Of a stretch of DNA of 61,522 nucleotides, positions 40,634-49,487 are shown one piece after another. Origin of the DNA: Synechococcales cyanobacterium bin59.metabat.ball.084. GTDB taxonomy: Bacteria > Cyanobacteriota > Cyanobacteriia > Cyanobacteriales > Chamaesiphonaceae. Made by a program: the position numbers and the translations under genes. Within the stretch, counting starts at the first letter, position 1. Each line of letters starts with the position of its first letter. The stretch covers positions 1 to 61,522 of the forward strand of contig JAAFHZ010000009.1 in assembly GCA_013297675.1 (NCBI GenBank), given 5' to 3'. The notes beneath the pieces were generated by a model that saw nothing but the letters and a program-made list of their open reading frames with translations, was not told the origin of the DNA and ran no database searches.

Positions 40634-41689
40634 ATGGTGTTACAGGCTGGAGATAAGCTGTTTAAGGGCAAATATACCATTGAGCGGCAGTTGGGCAGGG
40701 GGCGTTTTGCCATTACTTATCTGGCTAGTAAATCAAATGGGGAACGCCGAGTTATTAAGATTTTAGATCCTGTGGTGTTGGGGCATTTGGCTGGTCTGGT
40801 GCCACCAGAAGATGGTCGATTACAAGAGCAGTTTCGGCAGGAGGCGGTGAATTTGGCACGGTGCAATGGTTCGCCCCATATTGTGCAGGTGGATACGCCT
40901 TTTGAGGAAAATGGGGTTTGTTGTTTGCCGATGGAGTATATCGATGGTAATAGTTTGGCCGATCGAAACCCCAGGGTAATGTCTGAGGCACTGGCCTTAA
41001 GGTATATTCGGCAAATCGGTGAGGCTTTGGCTTTAGTCCATGCTAATAACTTAACCCATTGTGATATTCGGCCAGCTAATATCTTTTTAAGATCACGGGA
41101 TGGGGTGCAAGAAGCGGTGTTGGCAGATTTTGGTTTGGCGTTAGATTTTGATACGAAGTTGACGCGAACTCGGGAGCGAGAGCGGGTGGATGGTTTTTCT
41201 GCGCCGGAGTTGTATACCAAAGATCAGCCGATGGGTGCTCATACAGATGTGTATTCTTTGGCGGCGACTTTGTATGATTTGGTAACTGGGGTGCCGCCGA
41301 TCGGTGCCAAGGAAAGAGCAAGTGTAAAGTTAGGTTCTCCCAGATCTAAGAATCCTGATGTTTCATCGGCTACCAGCAGGGCTATTATGTCGGGGATGGA
41401 GCTTAAGCCAGAAGACCGACCTGATTCGGTAGCAGATTGGTTGGAGCTGTTGCCTGTAGTTCAGTCTGCGGTAGATATATCGGAGCCGAAAAAATCAAAG
41501 ATAAATTGGCAAACAGTTTGGATGGCGGCAGGGGTAATTGTGGCGTTCTTTGCCTTAATAGTGACTGCGTTGGGTATCGTGCCGGGATGGTTATCTTTGA
41601 TATACCCTCCGACATCAGCGCCTAAGTCATCTGAGACACCGAAGACCCTCACCCCCAGCCCCAAGGCGGAAGAGGGGAGCCGGAAGTAG
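40634..41689 (+). CDS. Ser/Thr protein kinase with C-terminal membrane segment
   Basis: 351 residues. Kinase motifs: GRGRFAITYLAS loop, Lys in RRVIKIL, catalytic THCDIRPANIF (HCD in place of HRD, common in cyanobacterial kinases), DFG in LADFGLAL. One membrane segment (about 298-318) is followed by a short tail. The last 15 codons (TLTPSPKAEEGSRK) are encoded by a widespread-type dispersed repeat (41640-41688), so the natural C-terminus may have been replaced. It lies 92 bp upstream of a second kinase gene. Confidence 0.88.
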   Translation: MVLQAGDKLFKGKYTIERQLGRGRFAITYLASKSNGERRVIKILDPVVLGHLAGLVPPEDGRLQEQFRQEAVNLARCNGSPHIVQVDTPFEENGVCCLPMEYIDGNSLADRNPRVMSEALALRYIRQIGEALALVHANNLTHCDIRPANIFLRSRDGVQEAVLADFGLALDFDTKLTRTRERERVDGFSAPELYTKDQPMGAHTDVYSLAATLYDLVTGVPPIGAKERASVKLGSPRSKNPDVSSATSRAIMSGMELKPEDRPDSVADWLELLPVVQSAVDISEPKKSKINWQTVWMAAGVIVAFFALIVTALGIVPGWLSLIYPPTSAPKSSETPKTLTPSPKAEEGSRK

Positions 41690-41781
41690 AGCATTTAGTA
41701 GAATGTTTTGTACTAAGTTAGCGATCGCAAATGCAACAAAGTAGTTATTGAAATCCACCAAATCTATATCGGTTTAAATCC

Positions 41782-43284
41782 ATGAGTTGGAATCAAGGGC
41801 ATTTATTAAAGTCGGGGCAGTATGAAGTAATTCGTCTGCTGGGTAGTGGTGGGTTTGGGATGACCTATTTGGCCAAGGATCTTCATCTGGAGCGACAAGT
41901 GGTGATCAAAAGACCTAATTTATCTTTTGAGGCCGATCGAGATTACGATAAGTTTCTCCGCCGTTTTAAAAGAGAAGCGCAAGTCTTGGCTCAGGTGCAA
42001 ATCCCTAATATCGTTAGGGTGATTGAATTCATTGAGATCGAAGGGATGCCTTGCTTAGTAATGGATTTTGTGGCTGGTGAAACTCTTAATGAATGTATCC
42101 GTCGCCGACAATTTATTCCTGAAGATGAGGCTTTGCAACTATTTCAAAAGCTGGCAATTGCAGTAGAGAATTTGCATCAACAGGGGATTATTCACTGCGA
42201 TATCCATCCTGGAAATATCATTGTGCAACCAAATAGTGAGCCAATGTTGATTGATTTCGGCTCTACTAAATTACTGCATCCAACAACTTGGACGGTAACA
42301 ACTACAGTCAACAAAGATTTTGGCCCCTATGAACAGATGGCTGAATCCGATGATAATATTCTTGGTTCACAGCCAACTTGGGATATTTATAGCCTTGCGG
42401 CAAATATGTATTTTGCTGTCACTGGTCAAAAGCCAATGCCAGCAATTAGTCGCAAACTTTATGGTGATGGACTCAAATCACCAAAAGAATTAAAGCCTGA
42501 ATTGAGCGATGAGCTAAATCGCGTAATCTTACAAGGTATGGCGCTGGAAATGAAAAATCGACCTAATATTCTCGATTTCGGTGTAAATCAGGTCTATGAC
42601 TTCGAGCCTATGTTGACTGGCTTATTTATCGCTAACAAAAACCAGCAAAGACGCGCCAAGATTGCAAAGAGGCTGCGTGAGATAAGGAAAAAGTCCCAGC
42701 AACAGATTGCCGAAAAAAACGATCTCCCCGCGTTAGATATTACTCCCATTAACCCAACTCCTGAATATGATTTTCAGAAAAGTGCATCCAGTAGAGTTCA
42801 ATCATTTGTTACCATATTACACGAAGAATCCAAATCTTCAGTACCCACGAAAAAACTAAAGATGTATTTCCCTTACATAGATATATCTTTTTTAGTTTTA
42901 GGCTATTTTTGGAATGGTGCAATATTAGGAGTCCATTTTGAAAATACTGTGTTTATTTTTGCTCTTTCTGCGATTTTCGGCCTTGCTTTTGCTAAGTCCG
43001 CAGCCTGGGATAATCTTTTACTCGCAACTTTTGCTTTGAATTCATTGTTTCGTTTAGCTTGGGGATGGAATAGTGGCCGGTATTGGCTTTGGTTTTGGTG
43101 TTGGGATTGGGTTGCCAACGCAGCTTTGCTTGTAGGTTACGTAGATTTCAAAAAAGAATGGAGAAAGAACTACAGCAATGTCCAAATTCTGTGGATTCAT
43201 TTTACCTTTTCATCGATCGGCTTAATATTTGGCGGTATTTTAGGCTCATGGCTAAAGGCCGCTGGCATCCTCAAATTACCATAA
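41782..43284 (+). CDS. Ser/Thr protein kinase with four-helix C-terminal membrane domain
   Basis: 500 residues. The kinase domain (about 10-275) shows GSGGFGMTYLAKD, Lys in QVVIKRPN, catalytic IIHCDIHPGNII and DFG in LIDFGSTK. A basic helical linker follows, then a C-terminal domain with four membrane segments (about 355-495, starting DISFLVLGYFWNGAILG). The membrane part may be a sensor or may localise the kinase. It is in tandem with the preceding kinase gene, and the two may form one regulatory unit. Confidence 0.9.
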   Translation: MSWNQGHLLKSGQYEVIRLLGSGGFGMTYLAKDLHLERQVVIKRPNLSFEADRDYDKFLRRFKREAQVLAQVQIPNIVRVIEFIEIEGMPCLVMDFVAGETLNECIRRRQFIPEDEALQLFQKLAIAVENLHQQGIIHCDIHPGNIIVQPNSEPMLIDFGSTKLLHPTTWTVTTTVNKDFGPYEQMAESDDNILGSQPTWDIYSLAANMYFAVTGQKPMPAISRKLYGDGLKSPKELKPELSDELNRVILQGMALEMKNRPNILDFGVNQVYDFEPMLTGLFIANKNQQRRAKIAKRLREIRKKSQQQIAEKNDLPALDITPINPTPEYDFQKSASSRVQSFVTILHEESKSSVPTKKLKMYFPYIDISFLVLGYFWNGAILGVHFENTVFIFALSAIFGLAFAKSAAWDNLLLATFALNSLFRLAWGWNSGRYWLWFWCWDWVANAALLVGYVDFKKEWRKNYSNVQILWIHFTFSSIGLIFGGILGSWLKAAGILKLP

Positions 43285-43379
43285 CTTAACCTAGAACAGA
43301 TTTCGCTCTCTCTCACCTGCATCGAGCCATCTAAAAACCAATGAAAATAGTACAGTCAATCTTTTCGTCAAATCAGGTC

Positions 43380-43616
43380 ATGAACATTAATCTTTTAAGC
43401 CGAATTACCCATAATCCCGATATTTGTCATGGAAAACCGTGTATTCGTGGACTCTGCTATCCGATCGACACCATCCTAGAACTGCTCAGCTCTGGCATGA
43501 CCCACACAGAAATCTTAGAAGATTACGAAGACCTAGAACCTGAAGATATTTATGCCATTCTGCTCTTTGCTGCTCGTCTAACTCAAATCAAAAGCATCCA
43601 TAAATTAGCATCATGA
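43380..43616 (+). CDS. DUF433 antitoxin-like protein
   Basis: 78 residues (MNINLLSRITHNPDICHGKP, CIRGLCYPIDTILELLSSGM). The DUF433 pattern is complete: H.P...GkP.IrG, then a winged-helix part. DUF433 proteins are normally antitoxins of a PIN-like (DUF5615) toxin encoded immediately downstream with ATGA overlap. Here the overlapping frame stops after 15 codons, so the toxin is lost. The ATG at 43380 is chosen over 43341. Confidence 0.8.
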   Translation: MNINLLSRITHNPDICHGKPCIRGLCYPIDTILELLSSGMTHTEILEDYEDLEPEDIYAILLFAARLTQIKSIHKLAS

Positions 43617-43660
43617 AATTTGATCTCTCCTTTCCGGCCAGCTTCGATCGAGCTATATAA
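43613..43660 (+). pseudogene. Possible remnant of the DUF433-associated toxin gene
   Basis: ATGA overlap with the antitoxin stop starts MKFDLSFPASFDRAI and then a stop. The MKF...LP start is what a DUF5615 toxin would have. Nothing further is recognisable. Confidence 0.35.
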
Positions 43661-43721
43661 AATCAACTAAATCAAAATATTTTCCACTTCAACTACTAGT
43701 GACTTTTGCCTCGCTCAGTTT

Positions 43722-44084
43722 CTATAAATTCACCCGATCGACCAAATCGCCGATGTTGTGTAACTTCACAGTAGGGCGATCGGGTAGTTCGATCGCAATT
43801 TCTAGCTTGCCTCCCACAGCTTCTACATAGCCACGGAGAGTAGATATCAACATATCTGAGCTTTTTTCTAATCGTGAAATATTGGATTGGGGCATTCCTA
43901 GCTTCTGAGCGACTTCTGCTTGAGTAAGACCTATGAGCTGGCGTAGTTCCTGTAAAGCAAGGTACTCAGCTTCTAATTCTTGAGTTCTTATTTCAATCTG
44001 TTGGCGGCGATAGCTTCGCTTGCACCCCTGGTGATCGGATGGTAAGCTATCCCAGATTTGCTGTAAATGTTTGCCTTTAGTCAT
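43722..44084 (-). CDS. XRE-type HTH protein, antitoxin-like
   Basis: 120 residues from MTKGKHLQQIWDSLPSDHQG, with a Cro/C1 HTH (IGLTQAEVAQKLGMPQSNIS) and the C-terminal AVGGKLEIAIELPDRPTVKL of HigA-type antitoxins. No toxin gene is adjacent. Residues around DHQGCKRSYRRQQ are encoded by a copy of the 29-bp dispersed repeat (44008-44036, minus strand), so the coding sequence has absorbed a repeat. Confidence 0.7.
   Translation of the reverse strand: MTKGKHLQQIWDSLPSDHQGCKRSYRRQQIEIRTQELEAEYLALQELRQLIGLTQAEVAQKLGMPQSNISRLEKSSDMLISTLRGYVEAVGGKLEIAIELPDRPTVKLHNIGDLVDRVNL
44008..44036 (-). repeat. Copy of a 29-bp dispersed repeat inside an HTH gene
   Basis: On the minus strand it starts GATCACCAGGGGTGC and ends AAGCGAAGCTATCG. 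It lies in frame within the HTH gene, upstream of the DNA-binding region. Confidence 0.6.
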
Positions 44085-44214
44085 TGCCTTCTTCCTATAA
44101 CTGGAAAATATGCTCGGTGATTGGGTTTCAGTCATCTTTTACCCGTCAATTTTCGGGATATGCTGTGGGTTGAAAGGTGATAGTAAACTCCATTGTCAAA
44201 GCCGACCTAAAACC

Positions 44215-44562
44215 TCAAGATTCTTTTCGGTTACTCAGAAAGGATGCTTCTATTTGCGAGAACTGCACAGGAGATTTTTCTGGGAAATTGACCGTTAGAT
44301 CGATCGAGCCTCCCATAGCTACAATCGTGTTGATCAGTGTCCCCAAGGTAATATTTTCTTTAGATTCAACCTGGGATATATAGGATTGGCGAACATCTAA
44401 TAAATCTGCTAACTCTGCCTGAGTGAGTCCGGCTGCTTGTCTAACTGTGCTGATAATTTTCAATTCAGCTCGGATCTGATTTGCACCAACACTAATTCTC
44501 TCTCTCATTTCTGGAGAGAACTCTTGCTTAATTTCTTTGTAAGTTCTATGTGGACGATTCAT
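44215..44562 (-). CDS. HigA-type XRE antitoxin
   Basis: 115 residues (MNRPHRTYKEIKQEFSPEMR ...) with HTH (AAGLTQAELADLLDVRQSYI) and the C-terminal AMGGSIDLTVNFPEKSPVQF. The start overlaps the toxin stop by 4 bp. This is the only apparently complete HigB-HigA-like pair in the window; its paralogues have lost their toxins. Confidence 0.82.
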   Translation of the reverse strand: MNRPHRTYKEIKQEFSPEMRERISVGANQIRAELKIISTVRQAAGLTQAELADLLDVRQSYISQVESKENITLGTLINTIVAMGGSIDLTVNFPEKSPVQFSQIEASFLSNRKES

Positions 44563-44918
44563 ACTAATTCACCACCATTTGTTTCTTCTAAATATTCTGC
44601 AAACCGTTTGTCAGCAATCATGATATTTTTCTCATACCAGCGCTTATCACCTCCTTTATTTCCACCGAGCAGTAAAACTGCTTGGCGTTGTGGGTCGAAA
44701 GCAAATAGTATACGGTAGGGATTTCCATCATGCTGCACTCGCAGTTCCTTCATGTTGGTAAATGCTGAACCTTTAATGGTGTCAACGTAAGGACGACCCA
44801 GTGATGCTCCTTGCTCTTCCAAGATATCAAGTACCGCCGCGATCGACGCTTGTACTCTAACATCCTTGGCAAAGAACCACTCTTCAAATTCCCTGTGAAA
44901 AATAATCTCCCATATCAT
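44559..44918 (-). CDS. HigB-like (phage Gp49-like) toxin of the RelE superfamily
   Basis: 119 residues. MKELRVQHDGNPYRILFAFD, followed by VLLLGGNKGGDKRWYEKNI, is the diagnostic block of the Gp49-like HigB group, with the Arg and Lys/Tyr of the RNase site. It is cotranscribed with the downstream HTH antitoxin, the reversed toxin-first order of hig loci. It is likely ribosome-dependent, as in RelE-type mRNA cleavage. Confidence 0.88.
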   Translation of the reverse strand: MIWEIIFHREFEEWFFAKDVRVQASIAAVLDILEEQGASLGRPYVDTIKGSAFTNMKELRVQHDGNPYRILFAFDPQRQAVLLLGGNKGGDKRWYEKNIMIADKRFAEYLEETNGGELV

Positions 44919-45025
44919 ACATAAAACATATCACATATATACGATACTCTTCCAAAGTAATTCAGTACTTTCCCTTGCCCCCCAAGTCTCTCCATCAACT
45001 CCAATGAATAAATGCCGTGCTGTTA

Positions 45026-46444
45026 TTACCTCCGTAACTCCGCCACCAAATCATAAAAAGGCTGCCAATTGTCTTCTTGAGCGATCGATTCCCACACCTC
45101 TTCAATCAATGGTCGCAAAGGCACCGTGGCCGGATTTGTTTTTGTTAAAGTTTCACCAACTAACGACAACTGCTCAGGAGTCAAAGAACCGATCGATTGC
45201 TGATACAACTGCTGCCAGAGATTTTTAATCGATTCTTTGCCCTCTACCGGCAACCAATCGGCATCACTAATAATCAGATTAAAGTCTTGGTGCCATTTGT
45301 CAGCCCAGCGCTCAGTAATCAACCTAAAAAACTGATGGTAGCCGATCTGAGTAGAATCGAGCAGCTCCAGGGTGGCATTTAGTAACTTCAGCCCCTGATC
45401 ATTAATTTCTCCGGTCAGACCCAGCTTTTGCCACATCAAATTTTGATAAGTTTGGGCATATCGATCATCAAAAGCCTCTAAAGCCTCATCCATATCTCCC
45501 TGATTCAAAACCGCCACCAAGGGCTTTTGCAAAATTTCTAAGTTCAGCTTGCAAATTCCTGGCTGATTTTCGTAACTGTAGCGACCAGCATAGTCAAAAT
45601 AAGCCGCTGTAAAGTCGGGTTGATAGGTGGGTAAAAAAGCAAATGGCCCGTAATCAAAGCTTTCGCCAGTGATCGACATATTATCGGTGTTTAACACCGC
45701 ATGACAAAAGCCCGCCGCCATCCATTGGGCTGCCAGGTCAGCCACTCGATCGATCAGCTCCTGATAAAAGCTCAGATATTTGTTTTCTTGGCCAACCAAA
45801 TGGGGATAGTAAACCGTAATCACATGATCCAACAGTCGCCGGGTTAAGTCAGGGCGCTTGAGATAGTGCAGTCGATCGAAAGTGCCAAACCGGATGTGCG
45901 ATCGGCTAAATCTCACCATTACCGATGATCTGGTGGGCGAAGGCTCATCGCCTCGCCATAAATCTAGCCCAGTTTCCACCACGCTCAAACAGCGTGAAGT
46001 CTTCACCCCCATTCGATGCAGCGACTCCGCTGCTAACACCTCCCGTACCCCTCCTTTTAAGGTCAGCATCCCATCGCCGCCTCGGGAGTAAGGAGTGCGG
46101 CCAGAACCCTTGGTGCCGAAGTCATATAGTTCGCCATCTAGGCCGCGCACTTGGCCATAGAGAAAACCACGCCCATCGCCTAAGCCGGGATTGTAATTGC
46201 CAAATTGATAGCCATGATAGCGCAGCGCTAAGAGTGGTTGGGGATGACCGCTAAACTGACCAAAGGCTTCTACAAAATTGGCATCACTTACATTAGCTGG
46301 GTCTAAACCCAACTGAGCTAAGATGTCATCATTGCGCCAGCGTAAGGTATGCCGAGGAAAATCTTCCGCTACCACGTCGTCATAATAATCGTTGCCCAGG
46401 TCAGCGAGGGCGGGTTCGTAATTTAGGCTCAAAAGAGGATTCAT
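45026..46444 (-). CDS. selO: SelO/YdiU family protein AMPylator
   Basis: 472 residues with the pseudokinase-fold signature: [57 protein letters not shown] and [20 protein letters not shown]. SelO proteins bind ATP upside down and transfer AMP to Ser/Thr/Tyr of redox proteins. Length and motifs are complete; this one lacks the C-terminal selenocysteine of eukaryotic SelO. Its start is only 4 bp from the divergent crr7 start. Confidence 0.92.
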   Translation of the reverse strand: MNPLLSLNYEPALADLGNDYYDDVVAEDFPRHTLRWRNDDILAQLGLDPANVSDANFVEAFGQFSGHPQPLLALRYHGYQFGNYNPGLGDGRGFLYGQVRGLDGELYDFGTKGSGRTPYSRGGDGMLTLKGGVREVLAAESLHRMGVKTSRCLSVVETGLDLWRGDEPSPTRSSVMVRFSRSHIRFGTFDRLHYLKRPDLTRRLLDHVITVYYPHLVGQENKYLSFYQELIDRVADLAAQWMAAGFCHAVLNTDNMSITGESFDYGPFAFLPTYQPDFTAAYFDYAGRYSYENQPGICKLNLEILQKPLVAVLNQGDMDEALEAFDDRYAQTYQNLMWQKLGLTGEINDQGLKLLNATLELLDSTQIGYHQFFRLITERWADKWHQDFNLIISDADWLPVEGKESIKNLWQQLYQQSIGSLTPEQLSLVGETLTKTNPATVPLRPLIEEVWESIAQEDNWQPFYDLVAELRR

Positions 46445-46448
46445 CTAG

Positions 46449-46712
46449 ATGACAGATTCATTAATGTTTCAAGAAGATGAGTACGTGGTGCTCACCAGTG
46501 GCCAACCGGAAGAAATTTTGACTGCGGCTGAGATGTTAGTAAAACTCTCCGAGACTCTATTGAATCACGGAGAGATCGATTTTCCCGCAGATGTTTTAGC
46601 CAAAGCTTCCACGGCAGCGCGGGCGGCCTACTTGCTAGATAATTACTGCGAGTTAGATTTGGGCGCAGGTCAATATATACAGTGGTATGCAGTGCGACTA
46701 GAAAAAAACTAG
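46449..46712 (+). CDS. crr7: CRR7-like protein (chlororespiratory reduction 7 family)
   Basis: 87 residues: YVVLTSGQPEEILTAAEMLV, then CELDLGAGQYIQWYAVRLEK at the C-terminus. These match the CRR7 family, whose plant member is needed for chloroplast NDH complex assembly. The cyanobacterial role is less clear. An internal ATG at 46464 (MFQEDEYVVL) is a possible true start, because the 46449 start leaves only 4 bp to selO. It overlaps the convergent DUF2854 gene by 4 bp. Confidence 0.8.
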   Translation: MTDSLMFQEDEYVVLTSGQPEEILTAAEMLVKLSETLLNHGEIDFPADVLAKASTAARAAYLLDNYCELDLGAGQYIQWYAVRLEKN

Positions 46713-47284
46713 GCAGCCTCTACGGCAACTGAAGCTGGTTCACCAACAATTAATGCCACATCGATGTCTTCATCGCTGGTGCGTTTAAGGGTGACATGAA
46801 TGCCGGGACCAAAGAACTTGGTGATTTTTTCGTGTTTTTCTTCCCAGGTGGTGAAAGGAATCAAAGGCGTATAGAACTCCATGATTAGGGCATAATTGCC
46901 ATCGATCAGCTCTTCCCGCATTCCTCTGATCACTGGACGCTCATCATCAGTGGGTGACAGACCGAGTTTTTCTAAGGCCACGTCTAAGTGGGCTTCTTGG
47001 CCATAACGGAACCGAGTAACATCTTGACGAATTTGTTTTTGGATCGCAGTCTGCTGCGCCTCGCGGATCGCTTTCATTTCTGGCTCAGGGTCTTCTAGAG
47101 GCACCGGACGCAGTTCTGCCGATTTCAAGGCCAAACCACCCAGCAGCAGAGGAACTCCATAGAAAAAGCCGATCAGGTTGAGAGTGGGGTTATCAACGGC
47201 GTAGGCACCGAAGCCGATCAGGGTGAGTAAGCCACCAATACTGATCAAGGTGGGTCCAAGAGGAATGCGGCGCAGCAGGGACAT
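46709..47284 (-). CDS. DUF2854 domain-containing membrane protein
   Basis: 191 residues from MSLLRRIPLGPTLISIGGLL. Two membrane segments near the N-terminus are followed by a conserved soluble domain (FRYGQEAHLDVALEKLGLSP, FTTWEEKHEKITKFFGPGIH). This is the cyanobacterial and plastid DUF2854 family, of unknown function. The ATG at 47284 is preferred to an upstream start at 47326. Confidence 0.85.
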   Translation of the reverse strand: MSLLRRIPLGPTLISIGGLLTLIGFGAYAVDNPTLNLIGFFYGVPLLLGGLALKSAELRPVPLEDPEPEMKAIREAQQTAIQKQIRQDVTRFRYGQEAHLDVALEKLGLSPTDDERPVIRGMREELIDGNYALIMEFYTPLIPFTTWEEKHEKITKFFGPGIHVTLKRTSDEDIDVALIVGEPASVAVEAA

Positions 47285-47692
47285 GAGATAAATGGATATT
47301 GTTACAAAACTTCTCATATTATCCACTAATTTTCAGCAGATGAGCCATTCCGGCATAAATACTCACTCAAAGTATTTATACTCAAGGCGTTTTAAAGGTG
47401 GATTTTGGAGCTGGATCACTTCATAGACAATAAGTTGAGCTTTTGAGAAATAAATACTTTAATCACGAAATAACTTGATTTATTTCAATAAAAAATAATT
47501 CAACATCAAATCTCATAGGTAATTAAACTTAGTGAGTTTTTTGTGAATGTAACAAATAATTGCGAGCGTCTCATACTTATTAGGGATGATCCTTTATATT
47601 GAAGACACCAAGCAATCGATCCCCGCCGGAAGCAAGACAATAATTCGTCGAATCTTAACCGGTATTCATATAAACCACTGGAGATTAACATC
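47285..47692. other. 408-bp AT-rich intergenic region
   Basis: No coding region or RNA gene recognised. It must contain the divergent promoters of the DUF2854 gene and the 47693 gene. A purine-rich GGAG about 47681-47685 is a plausible ribosome binding site for the latter. Confidence 0.5.
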
Positions 47693-48064
47693 ATGCAAGT
47701 AACTGAAAATTCCCTGAACAGAAAGAATTCCCTCGCTGTCACTAAGAGCTTTTTAGTATGGTGTTTTGCTCTAGCAGTTTGTCTGTTAGTAGTCGGTTTT
47801 CCTTTAGTAGCAGTGATGGCTACCGTCGCCGCTCTGTTATCCATGGCTCTGCACCCCATTCTGCCAATGAGCGCAGTATTGTTGGTAGCTGGCAGCATTT
47901 TGGCCATAAATATTTTTGCAGTAGTAGCAACCGCCGCAACTTTGACCGCCAAGGGTGTACATCCTGATCAAGTGAGCTGGTTGGGTTGGTTAAATGGCAA
48001 CAGTGAAGTTTTGCAAACCACCACCTATGCGGCTTGTCCTTTGACTTGTGAAATAAAGCAGTAA
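47693..48064 (+). CDS. Small hydrophobic membrane protein of unknown function
   Basis: 123 residues with two or three membrane segments (FLVWCFALAVCLLVVGFPLV, AVMATVAALLSMALHPILP, VLLVAGSILAINIFAVVATA) and a short polar tail ending CPLTCEIKQ. No family is recognised. It is an isolated gene with a long AT-rich leader and a strong terminator, so it is probably expressed as a single-gene transcript. Confidence 0.6.
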   Translation: MQVTENSLNRKNSLAVTKSFLVWCFALAVCLLVVGFPLVAVMATVAALLSMALHPILPMSAVLLVAGSILAINIFAVVATAATLTAKGVHPDQVSWLGWLNGNSEVLQTTTYAACPLTCEIKQ

Positions 48065-48095
48065 AGTCAACAGCTTTGGAATTCATGCTCTTGGG

Positions 48096-48123
48096 GCGCT
48101 TGATCGCAGATCGAGCGCTTTTT
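48096..48123 (+). terminator. Rho-independent terminator of the 47693 gene
   Basis: Stem GCGCTTGATC / GATCGAGCGC (one G-U pair) with loop GCA, followed by five T. It is 31 bp downstream of the stop codon and overlaps the region just before the convergent MFS gene end. Confidence 0.75.
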
Positions 48124-48126
48124 CAT

Positions 48127-49359
48127 TTATTCCAGCCGATAGCAATCTTGATTGCGTCCTATACAAAAGCCGATCGATTGCCCCATTGTTTTATTCCCCC
48201 ACCCCAAAAACAGCAAGATGGCCGCAAAGGCCAAGCCAGCCCCGATCGAAAACACTCCGTGATATCCTATCTGAGCAATGACTGCTCCAAACAGCGGCGA
48301 AGCAATGGCAATTCCTAAATCTAAACCCGCTGTGCAGGTCGATAATACCTGACCGCGATGCTCTGGCTGCGATCGATCAGCAACCAATGCAATCACCATC
48401 GGAATCAAAATACCAGTGCCTAAACCATCTAAGATGGCTCCAGCAATAAAGTTGGTTACGCTTCCACCGGTTGCTAAGAAACACAGGCCAAAAGTATAGC
48501 AACACAGGCTCATTGCAATAAAAACTCCCCGGCCATAGCGGTCAGAGCGACTGCCAATTACTGTCCTGGCGCTAAAGCTAGCCATGGCTGCCACGGTATA
48601 AAACAAGCCAGGGTTTAGATTGATGTGACTACTTTGAATATACAGAGGCATAAAAGTATGCCCTGCCCCAAACGGAAAACCAATCAGCAGCAGCACTGCT
48701 GCCGGAACGCTTAAAGCTGGATTGGTGAGAATTTTTTTGATCGAAGTAGGTGGGTTGATTTCTTCACCTGGCGCAGGAATCATCCTTGGCTTCGCGGCTA
48801 GTTGATTGGCTCCCAGGTAAGAAAGCAAACCAAAAATTATCGAAATCCAAAAGATTGTGCTATACCAGCCAGCTACTTGCAAATAGCCTCCCAGAGCTGG
48901 ACCAAGAGCAACCCCGATCGGGTTAGTAAGGCTCATGTAGCCAATAATTTCGCCGCGTTTTTGGATTGGTGCGACATCTACTACTAGGGCACTATAGGCT
49001 GTGGTAAAAGCCGCGATACTAATGCCATGAAATGCTCTAATTGCCATCAATAAAGGTATGGAAGTGACGCTCAAGTAGCCCAAGGGGGCGATCGCTGCCA
49101 CAATTGTCCCGATGATCAAAACAAATTTGCGTCCTCGGGTATCGGCCAGTTTGCCGACGATCGGACGGCTGACTAATAATCCGACGGCAAAAGACCCCAT
49201 GATCCAGCCTAGATGATTTTTCCCAATGCCAATTTTATCAATGTAGGCCGGTAAAGTCGGCAACAAAATGGCTATGCTCATCCAAAACAATAGACCAGTG
49301 CTAAATAGAACTATTAAGCTATGGCGCTGCTGTGACTCTAGTCGATCGGTTGTTTCCAT
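48127..49359 (-). CDS. MFS transporter
   Basis: 410 residues with twelve membrane segments. The MFS loop 2-3 motif is present (GLLVSRPIVGKLADTRGRK), with its repeat in the second half (SARTVIGSRSDRYGRG). The DHA1-type drug/metabolite exporter look (PTLPAYIDKIGIG in helix 1) suggests an efflux pump. The substrate is unknown. It is a single gene with no regulator adjacent. Confidence 0.88.
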   Translation of the reverse strand: METTDRLESQQRHSLIVLFSTGLLFWMSIAILLPTLPAYIDKIGIGKNHLGWIMGSFAVGLLVSRPIVGKLADTRGRKFVLIIGTIVAAIAPLGYLSVTSIPLLMAIRAFHGISIAAFTTAYSALVVDVAPIQKRGEIIGYMSLTNPIGVALGPALGGYLQVAGWYSTIFWISIIFGLLSYLGANQLAAKPRMIPAPGEEINPPTSIKKILTNPALSVPAAVLLLIGFPFGAGHTFMPLYIQSSHINLNPGLFYTVAAMASFSARTVIGSRSDRYGRGVFIAMSLCCYTFGLCFLATGGSVTNFIAGAILDGLGTGILIPMVIALVADRSQPEHRGQVLSTCTAGLDLGIAIASPLFGAVIAQIGYHGVFSIGAGLAFAAILLFLGWGNKTMGQSIGFCIGRNQDCYRLE

Positions 49360-49487
49360 AGCCCACTCTAATTTTGGTATCTAGACAAGTATGCAAAATT
49401 TGCATGAGCCTGCTATTCTAACGCTATCATTGGCTCTCTTCAAAAATTATGGGCAAATCAAAAGAGCCAGTGCCGCTAGAAAACTTG

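Noticed and set aside
47506-47952. Minus-strand frame opposite the 47693 membrane protein
   Set aside because: The plus-strand frame has a ribosome binding site, coherent membrane segments and a terminator; the minus frame has none.
49430-49487. TTGGCTCT ... AGAGCCA inverted repeat downstream of tonB as a terminator
   Set aside because: The loop is over 20 bases and there is no T-run on the relevant strand.
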